From an uncultured Oscillospiraceae bacterium (GTDB lineage: Bacteria; Bacillota; Clostridia; Oscillospirales; Ruminococcaceae): a DNA stretch of 38,388 nt. Below the pieces are notes generated by a model, which was not told the DNA's origin, searched no databases, and saw only the letters and a list, made by a program, of their open reading frames with translations. The DNA is taken from assembly GCA_934446455.1 (NCBI GenBank), contig CAKSEE010000026.1, positions 1-38,388 of the forward strand, read 5' to 3'. Position numbers and translations under genes: made by a program. Below are positions 26,839 through 34,746 of this stretch, piece after piece (position 1 is the stretch's first letter; each line of letters begins with the position of its first letter).

Positions 26839-27372
26839 ATGGGCTGTTTGTATGTGAACAAGGAGCTGTCCGACGCTGTTTCGTGCGTAAACCGGCAGGT
26901 GCTGTGCTATCTCACCGCGTGCGAGCGCGAGCAGCATTGTCATAACACGGCTGAAAAGGCGATAACCGACGATCTTATGCCGAAAGTGGAGGAGCTTCTC
27001 GCCGAGGACGCGATGAACGGCGGCGAACACCCTATGGCGCGCAAGCTGTATCAGGGGCAGACGGGGCTGTTTTTCAACGGCAACGCGTACCTTGTCAATT
27101 ACACCTTTGCCAAGGGCGTTCTGTGCGAGGCGTACCATAAAGCGGGTGTGCTGCCGATAAACGACGCGCGCACCGTGCAGTACGATAGCGACAGGCTGCT
27201 TGACATGACAGAGGATCTGTGCGGCGGCATGAAGCTATGTGACTTCGCGAAAAAATACCGCCGCAACATACCGCTTGTCGGGCGGGACAAGCTTGTAAAC
27301 GGGCTTGGGCTTGCGCTTCAGCGCACGGCGGAGCGCGGCTTCCACGGACGCCGCCTACAGGCATATACTTGA
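26839..27372 (+). CDS. Conserved-looking hypothetical Cys-rich protein
   Basis: I do not recognise this 177-residue protein. It has eight Cys (residues 3, 16, 23, 28, 34, 96, 128 and 134), five of them in the first 34 residues together with His (CEREQHCH), which may bind a metal or form a redox site. There is no signal peptide or transmembrane segment, so it is likely cytoplasmic. The ribosome site AAAGGAG precedes ATG 26839, ten bases after the endonuclease-like gene. GC content and codon use match the neighbours, which argues for a real resident gene. It lies 42 bases before aroQ. No function is proposed. Confidence 0.75.
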   Translation: MGCLYVNKELSDAVSCVNRQVLCYLTACEREQHCHNTAEKAITDDLMPKVEELLAEDAMNGGEHPMARKLYQGQTGLFFNGNAYLVNYTFAKGVLCEAYHKAGVLPINDARTVQYDSDRLLDMTEDLCGGMKLCDFAKKYRRNIPLVGRDKLVNGLGLALQRTAERGFHGRRLQAYT

Positions 27373-27414
27373 GCTTGCAGAGCGCAACAAAAAAGGAAAT
27401 CAGGGGGTAGGCAC

Positions 27415-27867
27415 ATGAAAAAAATACTGGTTATGAACGGTCCGAATCTCAACCTTCTGGGCGAGCGCGAGCCTGCGATATACGGCGGCGAAACGCTCGT
27501 TTCGATAAACGACGAGATACTGGACGCTGGCGGCAGAATGGGCTTTGAGGTGGTGTTCTTCCAGTCCAACAGCGAGGGCGGGCTTATTGACAGGCTGCAC
27601 GAGGCGCGCCTTGACTGCGCGGGCGTGGTGCTGAACGCGGGCGCGTACACACACTACAGCTACGCGCTGCGCGACGCCATTGCGGCGGTGAAAATACCCG
27701 TTATCGAGGTTCATCTTTCAAACGTGAACGGCCGCGACGAGTTCAGGAAAACGAGCGTTATAGCGCCCGTGTGCAGCGGCACTATAGCGGGCTTCGGTAA
27801 GTACAGCTACATACTCGGGCTGCACGCGCTCGCGCATATCCTCGGAGGCGGCGATGGAGCGGCTTGA
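27415..27867 (+). CDS. aroQ: Type II 3-dehydroquinate dehydratase
   Basis: AroQ dehydrates 3-dehydroquinate in the shikimate pathway. The 150-residue protein shows the family start ILVMNGPNLNLLGEREPAIYG with the catalytic Tyr23, the NSEGGLIDRLHEA block, VLNAGAYTHYSYALRDAI and EVHLSNVNGRDEFRKTS (His and Arg of the active site). The ribosome site is AGGGGGT before ATG 27415. It overlaps the peptidase gene by 14 bases. aroQ-peptidase-efp is a common clostridial order. Confidence 0.96.
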   Translation: MKKILVMNGPNLNLLGEREPAIYGGETLVSINDEILDAGGRMGFEVVFFQSNSEGGLIDRLHEARLDCAGVVLNAGAYTHYSYALRDAIAAVKIPVIEVHLSNVNGRDEFRKTSVIAPVCSGTIAGFGKYSYILGLHALAHILGGGDGAA

Positions 27868-28921
27868 GGAGCTTGCTGCGTGGCTTCCGCCGAGAACGGC
27901 GGCGCTTGTAACGTCGGCGCTTTCGCGCAGGTACCTGCTTGGGTTTCCCTCGGAGGACGGCGTACTGCTTGTAACGGGCGAGGAGAGCTACTTTATAATC
28001 GACGCGCGGTATTACGACGACGCGTGCAGGCGCATAAAGGGCGTGCGCGTGACGCTTCTGCGGGATATGCGCGCGCAGCTGCTCGAGCTTATGGTAACGC
28101 ACAACGTGCGCAACGTTCTTGTAGAGGCGGACCGCATGACCGTGCGGGAGCTTGCGGCGTACGAGGAGCAGTTCCACTACGCGCAGTTCGACCGCTCAGA
28201 CGCGCTTGCGGACAAGCTCGGACAGATGCGCATGATAAAGTCCGCGCAGGAACTGCGCTGCATATGCGAGGCGCAGCGCATTGCCGACAGGGCGTTCAGC
28301 CGCGTTATGTCGTCTGTTAAGCGCGGCATGACCGAAAAGCAGGTGGCGGCGGCGGTGAACTACTGCCTGCTCGACGAGGGCTCGGAGGGCATGGCGTTCC
28401 CCGTAATGGCGGCTTCGGGGGAGAACTCCGCGCACGCGCACATAAGCCCCACGGACAGAACGCTCCGGCGCGGGGATTTTCTGGTGCTTGACTTCGGCGC
28501 GGTGTACGGCGGCTACTGCTCGGACATGACGCGCACCCTCGCCGTGGGCGCGCCCACAGCCGAGATGGAGGAAGCCTACAACGCCGTTGCAAACGCGCAG
28601 AACGACGCGCTGCGCGCTATGGCGGCGGGGCGCGGCAGCAAGCTTGCGGACTCCGTGGCGAGAAGCACGCTTGGCGCGTGGGGCGGGCTTGACAGGTACT
28701 TTACGCACGGGCTTGGCCATGGCGTGGGTCTTGAGGTGCACGAGGCGCCGTTCATCTCGCAGAGCAGCCGCTCGGTTCTGCGCGCGGGCATGGTAGTCAC
28801 CGCCGAGCCCGGAGTGTATATCACGGGGCGGTTTGGCGTGAGGATAGAGGACATGGCGCTCGTGACCGAGGAGGGCGCGCGCGTTATTTCCCACAGCACA
28901 AAAAAGCTGCTTTGCGTGTAA
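27854..28921 (+). CDS. M24-family aminopeptidase (Xaa-Pro peptidase type)
   Basis: A 355-residue pita-bread metallopeptidase that removes N-terminal residues before proline (PepP/PepQ type). An N-terminal creatinase-like domain (about 1-125) precedes the catalytic domain. Metal ligands are visible in LVLDFGAVYGGYCSDMTRT (two Asp), GLGHGVGLEVHEAP (His), TAEPGVYI (Glu) and GVRIEDMALVTEEG (Glu). ATG 27854 lies inside the aroQ end with GGAGGCG upstream. The exact peptide specificity is not decided by these motifs. Confidence 0.92.
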   Translation: MERLEELAAWLPPRTAALVTSALSRRYLLGFPSEDGVLLVTGEESYFIIDARYYDDACRRIKGVRVTLLRDMRAQLLELMVTHNVRNVLVEADRMTVRELAAYEEQFHYAQFDRSDALADKLGQMRMIKSAQELRCICEAQRIADRAFSRVMSSVKRGMTEKQVAAAVNYCLLDEGSEGMAFPVMAASGENSAHAHISPTDRTLRRGDFLVLDFGAVYGGYCSDMTRTLAVGAPTAEMEEAYNAVANAQNDALRAMAAGRGSKLADSVARSTLGAWGGLDRYFTHGLGHGVGLEVHEAPFISQSSRSVLRAGMVVTAEPGVYITGRFGVRIEDMALVTEEGARVISHSTKKLLCV

Positions 28922-28998
28922 AAGCGGGGGAATGCTCCGCCCGAACAGGAGCTGCTGCAAAAAAATGCGGAAAAATTGCGTTTTTTTATAAAAAGGGC

Positions 28999-29027
28999 TT
29001 GAAAAAATCGTCCGAATAGGGTAAAAT
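28999..29027 (+). promoter_or_regulatory. Promoter of efp
   Basis: TTGAAA (28999-29004), 17 bases, then TAAAAT (29022-29027). The roughly 95-nt leader contains a small GCGC/GCGC hairpin before the GGAGG ribosome site. Confidence 0.75.
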
Positions 29028-29128
29028 AAAAGAGACGGTTTATTATACCATTTGGGAGAGGCCTGCGCGTATAAGCGCGGGTGTTCCGAACAAAGAAAAT
29101 TCACCATAAAAATAACGGAGGACCTACT

Positions 29129-29689
29129 ATGATTACAGCAGGCGATTTCAGAAACGGCATGACCTTTGAAGAGGAAGGCAACGTAATGCAGATTATCGAG
29201 TTCCAGCACGTTAAGCCCGGCAAGGGTGCGGCGTTCGTAAGAACTAAGGTAAGAAACGTTATCACAGGCTCTGTGGTTGAAAAGACCTACAACCCCTCTG
29301 CAAAGTTCCCTACCGCATACGTTGAGAGAAAGGACATGGAGTACACCTACGCAGACGGTGAGCTGTACCACTTCATGGACCCCGAGACCTACGAGGACGT
29401 TCCCGTAAACGCTTCTGATGTTGGCGACAACTTCAAGTTCGTTAAGGAGAACATGACCTGTAAGGTACTGTCCTACAAGGGCAAGGTATTCGGCGTAGAG
29501 CCTCCGAACTTTGTTGAGCTCGAGGTAACCCAGACCGACCCCGGCTTCGCAGGCAACACCGCCACAAACGCTACCAAGCCCGCTACCCTCGAAACCGGCG
29601 CGGAGATACGCGTTCCGCTGTTCATCAACGAGGGCGAGCTTATCCGCATTGATACAAGAACAGGCGAGTACATGGAGCGTGTAAAGTAA
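29129..29689 (+). CDS. efp: Translation elongation factor P
   Basis: EF-P rescues ribosomes stalled at proline runs. The 186-residue protein has the three beta domains, with the modification loop [14 protein letters not shown] placing the conserved Lys at residue 32, as in Bacillus, then [19 protein letters not shown] and the C-terminal [23 protein letters not shown] 29129 follows GGAGG by eight bases; the in-frame ATG at 29081 would add 16 atypical residues. The gene uses codons of highly expressed genes and has its own promoter. Confidence 0.97.
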   Translation: MITAGDFRNGMTFEEEGNVMQIIEFQHVKPGKGAAFVRTKVRNVITGSVVEKTYNPSAKFPTAYVERKDMEYTYADGELYHFMDPETYEDVPVNASDVGDNFKFVKENMTCKVLSYKGKVFGVEPPNFVELEVTQTDPGFAGNTATNATKPATLETGAEIRVPLFINEGELIRIDTRTGEYMERVK

Positions 29690-29729
29690 CGCTTCCGACA
29701 GGCATTGATTTCTGAAAGGAATGATAAGT

Positions 29730-30158
29730 ATGACTATCAGCGAAAAGGTATCCTACATCAAGGGACTTGCAGAGGGTCTGGCGCTCGACGACTCCACCAA
29801 GGAGGGCAGGATCATAAATGCAATGCTCGATGTTCTCACCGACATTGCGGAAAACCTTAACGAGGTAGACGAGGAGCTTGACGACGTTGCTTCCGTAATG
29901 ACCGATATCGAGGAAAGCGTTGCAGACCTTGAGGACGAGGTTTTCAGCGAGTACGACGATGAGGACGACTTCGACGAGGATGACTTCGACGAGGATGACT
30001 TCGACGAAGACGACCTCGGCGAGCTGTACGAAACCACCTGTCCCGCGTGCAACAACACTATCCGTTTTGACTATGAGCAGGCGGAAAAGGGCGGCATGGA
30101 CTGCCCCAACTGCGGTCAGCACCTCCAGTTTGAGCTTGAGGACGATGACGCAGAATAA
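29730..30158 (+). CDS. CD1247-like acidic protein with C-terminal zinc ribbon
   Basis: A 142-residue protein with three parts. A helical N-terminal domain (about 1-70, TISEKVSYIKGLAEGLALD) matches the clostridial CD1247 N-terminal family as I remember it. A very acidic middle (about 71-100) contains three tandem DFDED units. A C-terminal zinc ribbon has Cys pairs in CPACNNTI and CPNCGQHL. ATG 29730 is chosen because GAAAGGA lies nine bases upstream; ATG 29721 is only one base from that site. Its place after efp is typical in Clostridia. No function is established; the ribbon and acidic stretch suggest a protein or nucleic-acid partner. Confidence 0.8.
   Translation: MTISEKVSYIKGLAEGLALDDSTKEGRIINAMLDVLTDIAENLNEVDEELDDVASVMTDIEESVADLEDEVFSEYDDEDDFDEDDFDEDDFDEDDLGELYETTCPACNNTIRFDYEQAEKGGMDCPNCGQHLQFELEDDDAE
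29967..30011 (+). repeat. Three tandem 15-bp units in the CD1247-like gene
   Basis: GACTTCGACGAGGAT is repeated three times (the third with two changes) and encodes DFDED each time. It is an in-frame minisatellite that could change length by slippage without breaking the frame. Confidence 0.85.
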
Positions 30159-30189
30159 CTCAGCATTCTGACAGGAAATACTGACAGAT

Positions 30190-30227
30190 AACGGCGGGTG
30201 ACTTTGCGTTGCCCGCCGTTTTATTTT
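30190..30227 (+). terminator. Terminator or attenuator ahead of hisC
   Basis: AACGGCGGG (30190-30198) pairs with CCCGCCGTT (30212-30220), followed by TTATTTT. It ends the efp-CD1247 transcript and lies only 13 bases before the hisC ATG, leaving room for the ribosome site but no separate promoter downstream. Confidence 0.8.
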
Positions 30228-30239
30228 GAAAGGAATAAC

Positions 30240-31292
30240 ATGAGCTGGAAGGATAATCTGATAAAGATAGAGCCGTACGTTGCGGGCGAGCAGCCCGCAA
30301 AGCGCGATTTCATCAAGCTTAACGCCAACGAGAACCCCTACCCGCCATCTCCCGCGGTGTCAAGGGTGATAAGGGAGTTTGAAACCGCAGGCGTAAAGCG
30401 CTACCCCGACGCAAACGCTACGCCCCTGCTGCGCGCCATAGCGGAATACGAGGGCTTAAAGCCCGAAAACGTATTCGCAGGCAACGGCTCTGACGAAGTG
30501 CTGTCGCTGTGCTTCAGGGCGTTTTTCAATTCCGACGCGCCGATAATCTACCCCGACATCACCTACTCGTTTTACCCGGTGTGGTGCGATATCCTGCGCA
30601 TTCCCTATGAAACCATACCCGTTGACGAGAACTTTGAGATAAACGCGGCGGACTACCGCAGACCGAACGGCGGCGTTGTAATAGCAAATCCCAACGCGCC
30701 GACGTCTGTCGGGCGCGGGCTTGACTTTATCCGTGAGATACTCGACGCGAACGGGGAGAGCGTTGTGATAGTCGACGAGGCGTATGTGGATTTCGGCGGG
30801 ACGACAGCCGTGCCGCTGCTTTCGGAGTACGACAACCTTGTGATTACGCGCACATTCTCAAAAAGCCGCTCCATGGCGGGGCTTCGCATAGGGTACGCGC
30901 TTGGCAACAGGGAGGTCATTTCCGCGCTTTTTGCGGCGAAGGACAGCATGAACTCCTACCCGCTTGACAGCGTGGCTATTGCGGCGGGCGTGGCTTCGAT
31001 AGGCGACGAGGCGTACTTCCGCGCAACGATTGCAAAGGTAATGCAAACGCGCGGGCGGCTTGCAGGGGAGCTGCGCGCAATGGGCTTTGACGTGAAGAAC
31101 AGCAGCACGAACTTCCTCTTTGCAAAGCACCCCGCGCACAGCGCGCGCGACATACAGGAGTACCTAAAAACGCGCGATATCTATGTGCGCTTTTTCAACA
31201 AAAAGCGCATTGACGACCACCTGCGCATAACCATAGGCACAGACGCGGAAACGGACGCGCTCATTGCCGCGCTTAAGGAGTACCTCGCATGA
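30240..31292 (+). CDS. hisC: Histidinol-phosphate aminotransferase
   Basis: HisC transfers an amino group from glutamate to imidazole-acetol phosphate in histidine synthesis. The 350-residue fold-type I PLP enzyme shows KLNANENPYPPSP, GNGSDEVLSLCFRAF, ANPNAPTSVGR, VDEAYVDFGG and the PLP Lys208 in RTFSKSRSMAGLRIGYALG, ending LRITIGTDAETDALI. ATG 30240 has GAAAGGAA upstream; an earlier in-frame start at 30198 lies within the terminator stem. No other his gene is near, so it is a stand-alone copy, and some HisC-like proteins accept aromatic amino acids as well. Confidence 0.92.
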   Translation: MSWKDNLIKIEPYVAGEQPAKRDFIKLNANENPYPPSPAVSRVIREFETAGVKRYPDANATPLLRAIAEYEGLKPENVFAGNGSDEVLSLCFRAFFNSDAPIIYPDITYSFYPVWCDILRIPYETIPVDENFEINAADYRRPNGGVVIANPNAPTSVGRGLDFIREILDANGESVVIVDEAYVDFGGTTAVPLLSEYDNLVITRTFSKSRSMAGLRIGYALGNREVISALFAAKDSMNSYPLDSVAIAAGVASIGDEAYFRATIAKVMQTRGRLAGELRAMGFDVKNSSTNFLFAKHPAHSARDIQEYLKTRDIYVRFFNKKRIDDHLRITIGTDAETDALIAALKEYLA

Positions 31293-31570
31293 CGGCGGCT
31301 GAGCTTATCGGGAAAACGCTGCTTGCGGGGGTAACGCTGCTTGCTGCCGACGGCACCGAGCGCGGGCGCTTCGAGGTGTTCGGCACGGTGATAAACGCGG
31401 ACGACGAGGACATTGCGATAGAGCGTGCGGACGGCAGCGTGTACGCGCTTCCGCCCGACCTTGACGGAATTGAGCGGGCGCGCAGGGGCGTTTACACCCT
31501 TCGCGGCACGGGCGAGCAGGTGACAGACCCCGATTTTATTACGACATGGACGGTTACCGAGCGCGAATAA
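31289..31570 (+). CDS. Small hypothetical protein coupled to hisC
   Basis: A 93-residue protein that I do not recognise. It overlaps the hisC stop by four bases (ATGA), which suggests coupled translation. The sequence is largely beta-type (GKTLLAGVTLLAADGTERGRF, FGTVINADDEDIAIERADG) with an acidic bias and no Cys, signal or membrane segment. It could be a small SH3-like or beta-barrel protein. No function is proposed. It is followed directly by a strong terminator. Confidence 0.7.
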   Translation: MTAAELIGKTLLAGVTLLAADGTERGRFEVFGTVINADDEDIAIERADGSVYALPPDLDGIERARRGVYTLRGTGEQVTDPDFITTWTVTERE

Positions 31571-31587
31571 TGCGAACAACACAGAAT

Positions 31588-31622
31588 AACGGCGGCACGC
31601 TTTGTTGTGCCGCCGTTTCATT
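31588..31622. terminator. Bidirectional terminator between hisC and diguanylate cyclase genes
   Basis: AACGGCGGCAC (31588-31598) pairs with GTGCCGCCGTT (31607-31617) around an 8-base loop. T-rich DNA follows on the plus strand and an AT-rich stretch lies on the other side. The two genes converge here, so it can serve both. Confidence 0.8.
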
Positions 31623-32896
31623 TATTCGGTAATATCCGTCGTATTCTCCGCGGGAAGCTCCGTCACGACTCTGTTTCTGCCGTGGTTTTTGCCGTAGTAG
31701 AGCCGCTCGTCAGCCGTGTTTACCAGCGCCTCGTATGTCTGGGAGCGGTCGTACTGCGCCGTGCCGAACGTCATTGTAACGGGGATTTTTTCTCCCGCAT
31801 ATTCGCAGCGGTAGGCGGAAAGCTCCTCCATAACGCGCTGAACCGCCATATAAGCGGCTTCGGGGTCGCTGCCGCCGAACGCTATCAGAAACTCCTCGCC
31901 GCCCCAGCGCGACACCATGCCGCCGTCGGCGCAGCATGTCAGGATACGCGCAATGTCCTTAAGCACCTCGTCGCCGCAGGCATGACCGTAGCGGTCGTTG
32001 AACTGCTTGAAAAAGTCGATATCGCCAAGCGCCACGCTGAACGCGCTCCCCTCGCCGTCGGCAAGTCTCTTAAGCTCGGCGAGCTTTATATTGCAGGCGC
32101 GGCGGTTATAAAGCCCCGTCAGCGGGTCGGTGGAGATAAGGCTGCGAAGCGACCGCTGGAGCTTCACCGCGGAGCGCCCCATGCTGCCTATTTCATCGTC
32201 GCGCGAGGTGAGCCGCGAATCGACGGGGCTCTCTGTGTCGCCGTCCGCAACGCGGTTGAGGAAGCCTGCCGCGCTGTTCACCGCCCTTACCATGCGCCGC
32301 GCAAAAAGCACGCAGAACATCCCCGCAATAAGCGTGCCAACGCCCGCAATACCGAGCGACTGTATGACCATGCGCGCAAGTATCCTCTCAACGTCGCTGC
32401 GGCTCTTTCCTGCAAACGCCATGCCCGTGACGGCGCCCGTGGCGCTGTGCAGCGGCATATAATAGCCGAAATACGGCGTTCCGTTTACTTCAACGTGGTC
32501 GGAATAGTATATCCTGCCGTTTACAAGCACCTCGTCCGTAACCTCGGGGGAGGCTTTCGTGCCGATTGCGCGCGCGCCGTCCTCGTTGCGCACGGTGGTT
32601 ATGCTGCGCGTGTCGCCGTCGAAAAGCGTGATGTCGATATCGGTGCGGGCGCTTATGCTGTCGAACATATCCTCTCCGCCGGTGAACACGCCGTTGCTGT
32701 CACTGGTGAGCGACACAAGCTCGCCAACACACACGCACATTCCTTTAAGCTCGTTGAAAATCTCGTTGTAGATGCCGTTGTAGCGGGATACCGTCATATA
32801 TGTTGAAAGCACCGCAGACAATGCCAGCAGGGGAATAACGCCGATAGCCACTATCTTTTTAATAAGACTGCCGTGCCTGCCCATTGATTCGCTCAT
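31622..32896 (-). CDS. Membrane-bound diguanylate cyclase (Cache-like sensor, HAMP, GGDEF)
   Basis: The protein makes cyclic di-GMP from two GTP. In 424 residues a first transmembrane helix (about 14-34) is followed by an extracellular Cache-like sensor domain (about 35-172, with YYSDHVEVNGTPYFGYYMPL). A second helix (about 177-199) and a HAMP segment (about 200-250) come next, then a GGDEF domain (about 255-412). The active site is GGEEF (332-336) and the substrate motif FFKQFNDRYGHACGDEVL is intact, so it should be active. The inhibitory RxxD site expected nine residues before GGEEF is absent (ADGG at 323-326). ATG 32896 is preceded on the minus strand by GGAGCGTG. It converges with hisC. 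Confidence 0.93.
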   Translation of the reverse strand: MSESMGRHGSLIKKIVAIGVIPLLALSAVLSTYMTVSRYNGIYNEIFNELKGMCVCVGELVSLTSDSNGVFTGGEDMFDSISARTDIDITLFDGDTRSITTVRNEDGARAIGTKASPEVTDEVLVNGRIYYSDHVEVNGTPYFGYYMPLHSATGAVTGMAFAGKSRSDVERILARMVIQSLGIAGVGTLIAGMFCVLFARRMVRAVNSAAGFLNRVADGDTESPVDSRLTSRDDEIGSMGRSAVKLQRSLRSLISTDPLTGLYNRRACNIKLAELKRLADGEGSAFSVALGDIDFFKQFNDRYGHACGDEVLKDIARILTCCADGGMVSRWGGEEFLIAFGGSDPEAAYMAVQRVMEELSAYRCEYAGEKIPVTMTFGTAQYDRSQTYEALVNTADERLYYGKNHGRNRVVTELPAENTTDITE

Positions 32897-32979
32897 GCAA
32901 TCACGCTCCGTTCTGCCGCTTCCCTGCGGCTTCTGCGGGAATGCTTACTTCCGCAGAGATAGGGGTCTGCCCTATACTC

Positions 32980-33009
32980 ATTATATCAAAAGCAACAGCC
33001 TTTTGTCAA
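32980..33009 (-). promoter_or_regulatory. Promoter of the diguanylate cyclase gene
   Basis: On the minus strand, TTGACA (33009-33004) and TATAAT (32985-32980) are spaced by 18 bases, giving a leader of about 75 nt. Confidence 0.8.
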
Positions 33010-33130
33010 TGTTTAACCATTTTATGCCACTATTTTTGGAATCGCCTACAAAAACAAACTCAAAAAATGGACATTTTGACAAAAGCCGCAAGTAAAAGCG
33101 TTACAGCAGCGCAGTTCCCGCCGCAGCGCG

Positions 33131-33164
33131 CAAAAGTCCCGCCGCATAATAAATACGGCGGGAC
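33131..33164 (-). terminator. Terminator of the GH43 gene
   Basis: On the minus strand GTCCCGCCG (33164-33156) pairs with CGGCGGGAC (33144-33136), followed by TTTTG (33135-33131). It lies right after the GH43 stop codon. The rest of 33010-33130 shows nothing recognisable. Confidence 0.75.
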
Positions 33165-33170
33165 AGCGTA

Positions 33171-34475
33171 TTACTTTATAAACACAAACTCCTCAAGCTG
33201 AATGAGCTGCCTGCCCTTCATGCTGTCCGCGAACCAGCCCTCGTAGCCGCTCTCCGCGCGCATGAATATCGCGTGCCTGCCCGTGAGGGCGCTCACCCTT
33301 GCGCCAAGTACCGCGTCGCCCTCGGCGAACTCCGCGCAGCCTATCTCGTTGTCGAGGCTGTCCGCGAATATACGCAGCCTGCCGCGGCTGCCCATGCCGC
33401 GAACCTTAATGCGTATTCCAAACGTCTTTGAGATGTTGTCCTCGCCGAAATCAAAGTAGCGCCAGCCCATCTCGCACCCGTCTGTGATGTTGGTGACGGG
33501 GCGCTCAAATATATTGCGCTCGGTGACGAAGCAGCCGCCCTTAAGCACGCACGCGGTTTCTGCGGGCGTAGGCTCGTAGGGGTTGAGCGCCTCGTCAAAG
33601 CCCATGGAGGTCATCTCCACCTGCGGAATGGTGCCGTCGGGGAGTATCTCAATGCGCTCAACGCAGCCGCGGCGCGACATTATCGTGCCGTTTGTCATGC
33701 GGTGGTAGAAAATGTACCACTGCCCGTTGACGCAGCATACCGAGCCGTGGTTGTTGCCGCCGGGGTAGTCAACGCCGTTGTCGATTATCGTTCCCCTGTA
33801 GGCGAACGGCCCTGTGGGGCTGTCGGACGTTGCATAGTCAAGGCGGCTGCCTGTCTGCGGGGAATAGATGAGATAGTAGGTGCTGCCTATCTTCCTCGGC
33901 GAGCACGCCTCGAAGAACGCGTGGGGCTTTTCCGTGGGGATTATGTCGAGCTTGTAGCTGCCCTCGACCGCCTCGTACATATTTGGTTTCAGCTCGCACA
34001 TATAGCTGCCCTGATAGCCGCAGTAGATATACACGTGTCCGTCGTCGTCAACCAGTACGCCCGGGTCTATGAACGTGCCGTCGTCGTAGTGGTTCGGGAT
34101 ATCGTAGACATATTTCGACAGCAGCTTAAAGGGCCCCTCGGGCTTGTCGCTTACGGCAACGCAGCCCTTGGCGCCCACTATGTAGGCGTAGAGGTAGTAT
34201 TTCCCCCCGCGCTCCACAACGTCGGGCGCGAAGAGGAGGTTGTTCGTCCAGTCGGTGTCGGCGGGGTTCTCGCCGTCTGCCGTGCGGAATATGTCGCCGT
34301 GGCACACCCACTTGCCAAGGTCGTTCAGCGGAGCGCTCCACACCTTGAGCTTGCTGTCGCAGAAGTCTATGCTGTCCGTGCGGTCGTGCGAGCCGTAAAC
34401 GTACACGCGCTCCCCGAAAACGCGCGGCTCGCCGTCGGGAATGTACTCCCAGCGGGGAAGATAGGGATTAGGCAT
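33171..34475 (-). CDS. Glycoside hydrolase family 43 protein (arabinofuranosidase/xylosidase-like)
   Basis: A 434-residue five-bladed propeller glycosidase. The catalytic triad positions are visible: the base Asp14 in EYIPDGEPRVFGERVYVYG, the modulating Asp in GTFIDPGVLVDDDG, and the acid Glu in FFEACSPRKIG. The C-terminal part (about 300-434, GIRIKVRGMGSRGRLRIFAD) looks like a CBM6-type beta-sandwich. There is no signal peptide, so it should act in the cytoplasm on oligosaccharides already imported, from arabinoxylan-like substrates. ATG 34475 follows AAGGAG on the minus strand. It is transcribed divergently from the phosphohexomutase gene. The exact linkage cannot be told. Confidence 0.88.
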   Translation of the reverse strand: MPNPYLPRWEYIPDGEPRVFGERVYVYGSHDRTDSIDFCDSKLKVWSAPLNDLGKWVCHGDIFRTADGENPADTDWTNNLLFAPDVVERGGKYYLYAYIVGAKGCVAVSDKPEGPFKLLSKYVYDIPNHYDDGTFIDPGVLVDDDGHVYIYCGYQGSYMCELKPNMYEAVEGSYKLDIIPTEKPHAFFEACSPRKIGSTYYLIYSPQTGSRLDYATSDSPTGPFAYRGTIIDNGVDYPGGNNHGSVCCVNGQWYIFYHRMTNGTIMSRRGCVERIEILPDGTIPQVEMTSMGFDEALNPYEPTPAETACVLKGGCFVTERNIFERPVTNITDGCEMGWRYFDFGEDNISKTFGIRIKVRGMGSRGRLRIFADSLDNEIGCAEFAEGDAVLGARVSALTGRHAIFMRAESGYEGWFADSMKGRQLIQLEEFVFIK

Positions 34476-34535
34476 GATGATTCTCCTTATAAATTACCTG
34501 TGGCTTAGCAGCAGGAAGAGTGTTTTTGTAAGTCA

Positions 34536-34564
34536 ATCATACCACATGATGTAATGGTTTGCAA
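34536..34564 (-). promoter_or_regulatory. Promoter of the GH43 gene
   Basis: On the minus strand TTGCAA (34564-34559), a 17-base spacer and TATGAT (34541-34536). It is weaker than consensus, as expected for a regulated sugar gene. Confidence 0.65.
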
Positions 34565-34640
34565 CAGTTTTTCGGAAATTTGCACACAATGCAGCCAGAT
34601 AAAGCACAAAAAGTTTTACGGGAAAAAGCACGGGCACCCC

Positions 34641-34669
34641 TTGTTTTTTCGGGCTCAATATGATATAAT
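34641..34669 (+). promoter_or_regulatory. Promoter of the phosphohexomutase gene
   Basis: TTGTTT (34641-34646), 17 bases, then TATAAT (34664-34669), with CACCCC directly before the -35. The distance to the divergent GH43 promoter is about 75 bases. Confidence 0.75.
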
Positions 34670-34746
34670 ATTTCCGTAGTGTTTTTTGGGAAAAACGTTC
34701 CAAATACTTATGTGCAGGAAACAGTTTCTTAAAGGAGGAGCTTTCA

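Noticed and set aside
28196..29371. 391-codon open frame on the minus strand across the M24 peptidase and efp genes
   Set aside because: It lies opposite two well-supported genes and their promoter region, with no family motif and no ribosome site.
31607..32806. 399-codon open frame on the plus strand opposite the diguanylate cyclase gene
   Set aside because: It mirrors a clear GGDEF gene; the product is Arg/Ala/His-rich without any motif, as expected for antisense frames in GC-rich DNA.
33702..34508. 268-codon open frame opposite the GH43 gene
   Set aside because: Val/Ala-rich shadow of a clear GH43 sequence.
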